Origin: Owenia fusiformis
Taxonomy: Eukaryota; Annelida; Polychaeta; Sabellida; Oweniidae
Length of the DNA stretch: 64,000 nucleotides
NCBI GenBank assembly: GCA_903813345.2
Contig: CAIIXF020000012.1
Span: 13,128,932-13,192,931 of the forward strand
Direction: 5' to 3'
Shown here: positions 55,501-61,500 of the stretch, in pieces
Position numbering within the stretch: position 1 is the stretch's first letter
How the letters are laid out: each line of letters opens with the position of its first letter
Made by a program: the position numbers and the translations under genes
Notes under the pieces: model-generated
The model's database searches: none
The model's input: the letters and a program-made list of their open reading frames with translations, nothing else
Told to the model about the DNA's origin: nothing

Positions 55501-58500
55501 GGACCAGTTTCCACCCTACAGACCTTTTTTGAAGCGCATGTCTCGTTTGCAATAATTAGGATATCAAATGTACATTGTTTGTTTCTCGTCACACAGGGAA
55601 CAGTGTCAATTGCATGAATGAATGCAGAATCAACCTGAACCATCATGTGCGTGGGGCACTTCATATAGATTGCGAGTGGGACATTTTTTCTAGACAGCTC
55701 ACAAGTAGAAGTATAGCGAAGTACCGGCGGAGCTGCAAAAACACATAGTCGTCATTGAATTTTTTGCTATTAGTGCATCCTATTAGGGTCTTTATATAAT
55801 TGAATAAACTCAAGGAGCACATGTCTCTTAAGTTGTTATGAAGTAGCTCAAAACAGTTTAACTCATTTAATACTGGGGCAAAGAGCACGATAATACTGAC
55901 GAATTTTTAAAAATTGCCATATTATTTCAAACGTTGCTGCGCTATTGTGTGCAATGGACTCTATGTAGTCCGGAGTAATGCAATTTATTTATTCATTTAA
56001 ACTTGATTGAAATTATACTTTGATATACATGTAGTATATCAGTCTATACACATATACAAAGCAACATTAGAAATCAACATTAAAACAATATGAAGGAATC
56101 AAGTTGACCTAGCACCCCAAAACATGTTATTAAAAAGTCATCCACCTTTATTCTTTGAAAATCGGTTGCTTAAATTATTTAAACTTATAAAATCATCTTA
56201 CTGGTGGGTATCCCTGGTGTTGGAGTGGCTGTAGAATGTATACGAATGGTTCCACCTGAAACATTAAAGTAATTTGAATTTACACATCTTTAATTAAAAT
56301 ATTTATATTTGATCATATAAATAATAAAAAGCGCACAGAATTGTCTGACATATCATAGCCGAGGAACAAAACATCAATAACCAAACATATATCCTTATAA
56401 ATCTATCATATTTACATTTTAACCTACAATTGTAATTATATCATTGTAACCTACAAAGCCAATAATGCTTCAGCGTAGGCCTTGAATTTATTTGTTGACA
56501 AATATAACGAAATAAATATAACAAAACCTAAACACAAACATAAACGATCAAAACCAACTTTGGACTCAGATTACGGCATCAATTTCAACCATTTACAATT
56601 TTAAGGTAATGATAAGTAGAGAACTTGGAGATAGACAAAACCATGCGTAATTGTGTTCAAATATTGAATTACATTCAGTGAAGGACATGGTTTTTGTTTG
56701 ATATCTGGATGTAGCTTACTTTGCAGTGTTGTTGCTGCGGTAACCAGCGTTGATCCTGGGGTAGTCTCTGGCTCAACTACAAGAATCACATTCAAAAAGA
56801 TAATCTATGACATGAGTTAAATCAGGTAGAACTTTCAATGGAACTTAATTTGAATCCGGAAACCATGGTGAATGCAAGATTAGAACTGGATTGATCTTAG
56901 GATTCTACTTTTTAGTAACCGTAACCTCGATTTAAGCTTCATAGCTAAACTTACAACATTATCTTTTTCTAATCATTTCAAACTTTTTCTTTGTTGTTAC
57001 CAAACATACACCAATATGTGGACTGTTTCTTTCCTTAGAATTTTATGATTATTTAATATTAATGATTTACAATGCATCAGCAAAGCCATTGAAAATTGTT
57101 GCAAAATTGTGATAACATCATGATAGTACAGAAATAAAAAGTAAATAAAAACCATCTCAGTGGTACATAATTAACATACGTTTACATTGAGGTGAGTCAC
57201 CACTCCAAGCACCACTCGGTAGACATTGTCTAACGAAAGCAGTTTGGTAGGAACCTCCAATAGCCTTTGTAGGTACGTAGCCCGGAATACATCCAAGAAC
57301 AACACGACTGCCCACCGTTCTGCTTTGTTCCGAAATGTAACCGAATCTCGGAGCCTCCAGTTTGCGACAACTGGTGGCGTTTAGTGGTTCTTTTAGTTTA
57401 AATCAAGAATACAAGATAAAGATATACAATTTCAGTGCCATTTCATGGAATAGACATATGGTTTGCGTATGGCGCATATGCACATGCATATATGCCTCCA
57501 CACTGATGTATTCAATTAACCATTTCGATAACACTTTATACAGTAGCATCATTCAAAACTAAAATCAGATAGATAATTGGCTAAATTATAACTAAAAAAG
57601 AAGACGAAGAATTATATCTAACTGCGTCATTTCACACAATTCTACGTCAGAACAATACGATTATATTAGTCTATATAGTCATACTGATCATGATGACGTC
57701 AGATTATAGGTTTAAACTATTCTTGTTACATGGATGAAATAATACTTAAGTTTCTTTTATTGCCCCTTTCAATCTAAATTTTATTCGCGAATGCAATTTT
57801 CGGCTGTCGGCTACCGGATTAACCTACTATTTTATGACGAACTCATTTAAATATGAATAGAATAGTGGCAAGTTCTATTCATATTTAAATGAGTTCGTCA
57901 TAAAATAGTAGGTTACAGCTGAAAGTTGCATTCGCGAATACAAGCTTAATTCCAGAAAAGCACTTTGAGAAAGAGTTTAAAGTTGTTTACCGTACTGGCA
58001 CACAACACCGTATCTTTGATCCTCACATCCAGTTTCACCAAGCAAGGGTCTAAAGTATCTAAGCGCTATACGTGTACCCCACCATCCTTAAATATTGACA
58101 ATCAACATTGTTTGTATCGTTGTTGCCTATGCGCCATGCATCTTTTACATACATTATATTTTGATATGTATATACTGTTTACACTAGACACGTACTGGAT
58201 GAGCGTGGTGTAAAAGTGGTTTTGAAAAATAGCAAATTTTTCTTTATGTAGGTAATTTGTGGTTTATGATTCTACATTGATTCTGAAAATACTGGTGTCT
58301 AGTTTTTCAGCGTTTTGGAAATATTCAGATTTATACCCCCCTTGTTTGATTTTGCGTGGGTTACTAGGAAGGCCATGTGAAATTCCTAGAATTTACAACC
58401 AATCATTTTGATATTTACAGGTAATCATGTACTTATCATGTCCTACAAAAGTAATAAGTTTCATCAAAGTTAGCGGATAGGTTGCTATGGAAACGGAGAT

Positions 58501-61500
58501 CATATGTCAAAAAGTACACAATTTCGTCAAAATGTAAGACACCCCATGAGACAAAACACATATTATTTTAATGAAATTGGAAAGAAACACCATAAAAACA
58601 TTTTAGAAAACTTATTCAGAGTATGTTTGATAATATTAAATCAAGTGCTGTTTTATCTTATCCACACAGTGGAATCTACTGCTCATGATTATATGGCAAT
58701 GCAAATTAATTTAGAAAGGGGACATGGCACTTTTCCAAAGAATTCTTAACTTGTGTCCAAATTTTTAAATAAAATAAGTAACCAATTGTCCTGTTATTTA
58801 CAGATATTATTCCCATCATTATGTTTGACTATCATGGAAAGTTTCATCAGTGTTGGCTTACAGGTTACTACAGTAGGCAGATTTATACCCCTTGGTATGA
58901 TTTTTAATGGGGGTACAATGAAAGCCATCTATAATTCCTAGAATATACAGCCAATCATCTTGATATTTACAGGTAATCGTCTACATATCATGTCTTACAA
59001 CCATGACAATTTTCATCAATGTGTATTAATTGGTTGCTATGGAAACATAAATCATTTTTTCAAAAGTACACATTAAGGGAGGTACTATGAAAGCCATATA
59101 TAATTCCTAGAATATCTAACCAATCATCTTGTTATTGACAGGTATTTATCTACTCACCATGTTCTTCCACTATGACAAAGTTCATAAATGCGGGGCAAAT
59201 GGTTGCTATGGTAACATAAATCATTTGTTAAAAAGTACACATTAGGTCGTACTATGAAAGCCATTTATAATTCCTTAAATATCAAAACAATCATTATGAT
59301 ATTTACAGACAATCTACTACTTATCATGTCCTACCATGATGACAAGTTTCATCAATGTGGGTCAAATGTGGGTAGAAATCTATTTGTTAAAAGAGTACAC
59401 ATTTCGTAAAATTTTAAGACACACCCTTAGACATTGAAAATCGTCATCAAATTGGGAAGAATTAGCATGAAAACATTTTGAAAAACCTATTTTGAGTATG
59501 TCTGATAATATTTAATCAATGGATATTTTATCTGGGCCATTTGATATATTGTATTTGCTTATGATAATAAAACTATGCAGAATGCGGCTGTCCCATTATG
59601 CGTAGGGACATAGTAAATTATGAGCTGATCTCACTTAGTCATCTTTTATATAATTTGCATCAAAATCCTCATTCATAGATCTTTCAATGTCTACTTCTGT
59701 CAAAGCATCCATTGTAATCTTTATGTGTTTATATGTCTATGAGATCATCAGGTGGAATGGGTTGGTCTGGCCAATTTGGCTCTATTTTGCCATCAACAAG
59801 TTACCACGTCACTTGTAATAACCAAACTAAGAGATATATACAACTATTACACCCAATTTAAAATACTGGAAATGCTTCTTAATAAATTCTAAAAACAATG
59901 AACAGTTGAAAAAAAACAACAGACATAAAAAACTTGAGAACAACAGCATGTATTACTCTGAGTGTAAAACATGTCCGTTGATGACCAGTGATGGCAATAA
60001 AGCGTCCACTGTTGTGATTGATGAGATGTGATAAGTTTTATGAAATGTTTCCATGCTTATTTCTCCCAAAATGATGAACATATTATGTGCTTAATGTCAA
60101 AGGTTACATGAGTCTTAGATTTTTACAAAAATGTGTACTCTTTTAACAAATGATTTCTGTTACCATAGCAACCAAATTACCAACATTGAAAGCACTTGTT
60201 ATACTGGTAGGACATGTAAACGGATGATTACCCGTAAATATCAAGATGATTGAATGAATATTCTAGGAATTATACATGGCTTTCATAGTACCCCCTTAAT
60301 GTGCACTTTTTAACAAATTATTTCTGTTACCAGAGCAACCAATTAACCAACATTGACGTCACTTGTCATACTGGTAGGACATGATAAGCAGATGATTACC
60401 TGTAAATATCAAGATGATTGATTAAATATTCTGGGAATTATACATAGTACCCCTTGATGTGCAATTTTTAAGAAATGATTTATGTTACCATAGCAACCAA
60501 TTGACCAACATTGATGGCACTTGTCATACTCGTAAGACATGATAAGCAGATGATTACCCATAAATATCAAGATGATTAATTGAATATTCTAGGAATTATA
60601 CATAGTATCTCCTTAATGTGTATTTTTTGATAAATTATTTCTGTTACCATAGCTACCAAGTGTTAAACATTAATGAAACTTGTCATAGTGGTAGAGCATC
60701 ATAAGTAGATGATTACCTGTAAATATCAAGATGAATGGCTGTATATTCTAGGAATTATAGATGGCTTTCATTGTACCCCCCTTAAAATCATACCAATGGG
60801 GTATAAATCTGTTTACCATAGTAACCAGTTATCCAACACTGATGAAATTTTTCATGATAGTCAAACATAATGATGTGAATAATATCTGTTAATTTCAGGA
60901 CAAATGGGTACTCATTTTCTTCAAAAAGTTGAACACAAATAAAGAATTCTTTGGAAAAGTGCCACATCCCCTTTCTAAATTTACTTGCATTGCCATATAA
61001 TCATCAGCAATAGATTCCACTGTGTGGATAAGATAAAACAGCAGTTGATTCAATATTATCATATATACTTGAATAAGTTTTCTAAAATGGTTTCATGGTG
61101 ATTCCTTCCAACTTCATGAAAATAATATGTGTTTTGTCTCATGGGGTATCTTACATTTTAACGAAAATGTGTACTCTTTAACATATGATCTTCATTTCCA
61201 TAGCAACCAGTTGAAAAATCAAGATGATTGGCTCTATATTCTAGGAATGATATATGGCTTTCCAAGTACCCCCCTTAAAATTACACCAGGGGGGTATAAA
61301 TTTGAATATTTCCAAAACGCTGAAAAACTAGACACCAATGATTTCAGAATCAATGTATAATAATAAACCACAAATAACCTATATGAAAATAAATTTGCTA
61401 CTTTTCAAAACCACTTTTACACCACGCTCATCCAGTACGATAATCTGTAGCCTATTTGTGAGTTGAACCATGATACTTGGCAGATCAATGTAACTTTGGA

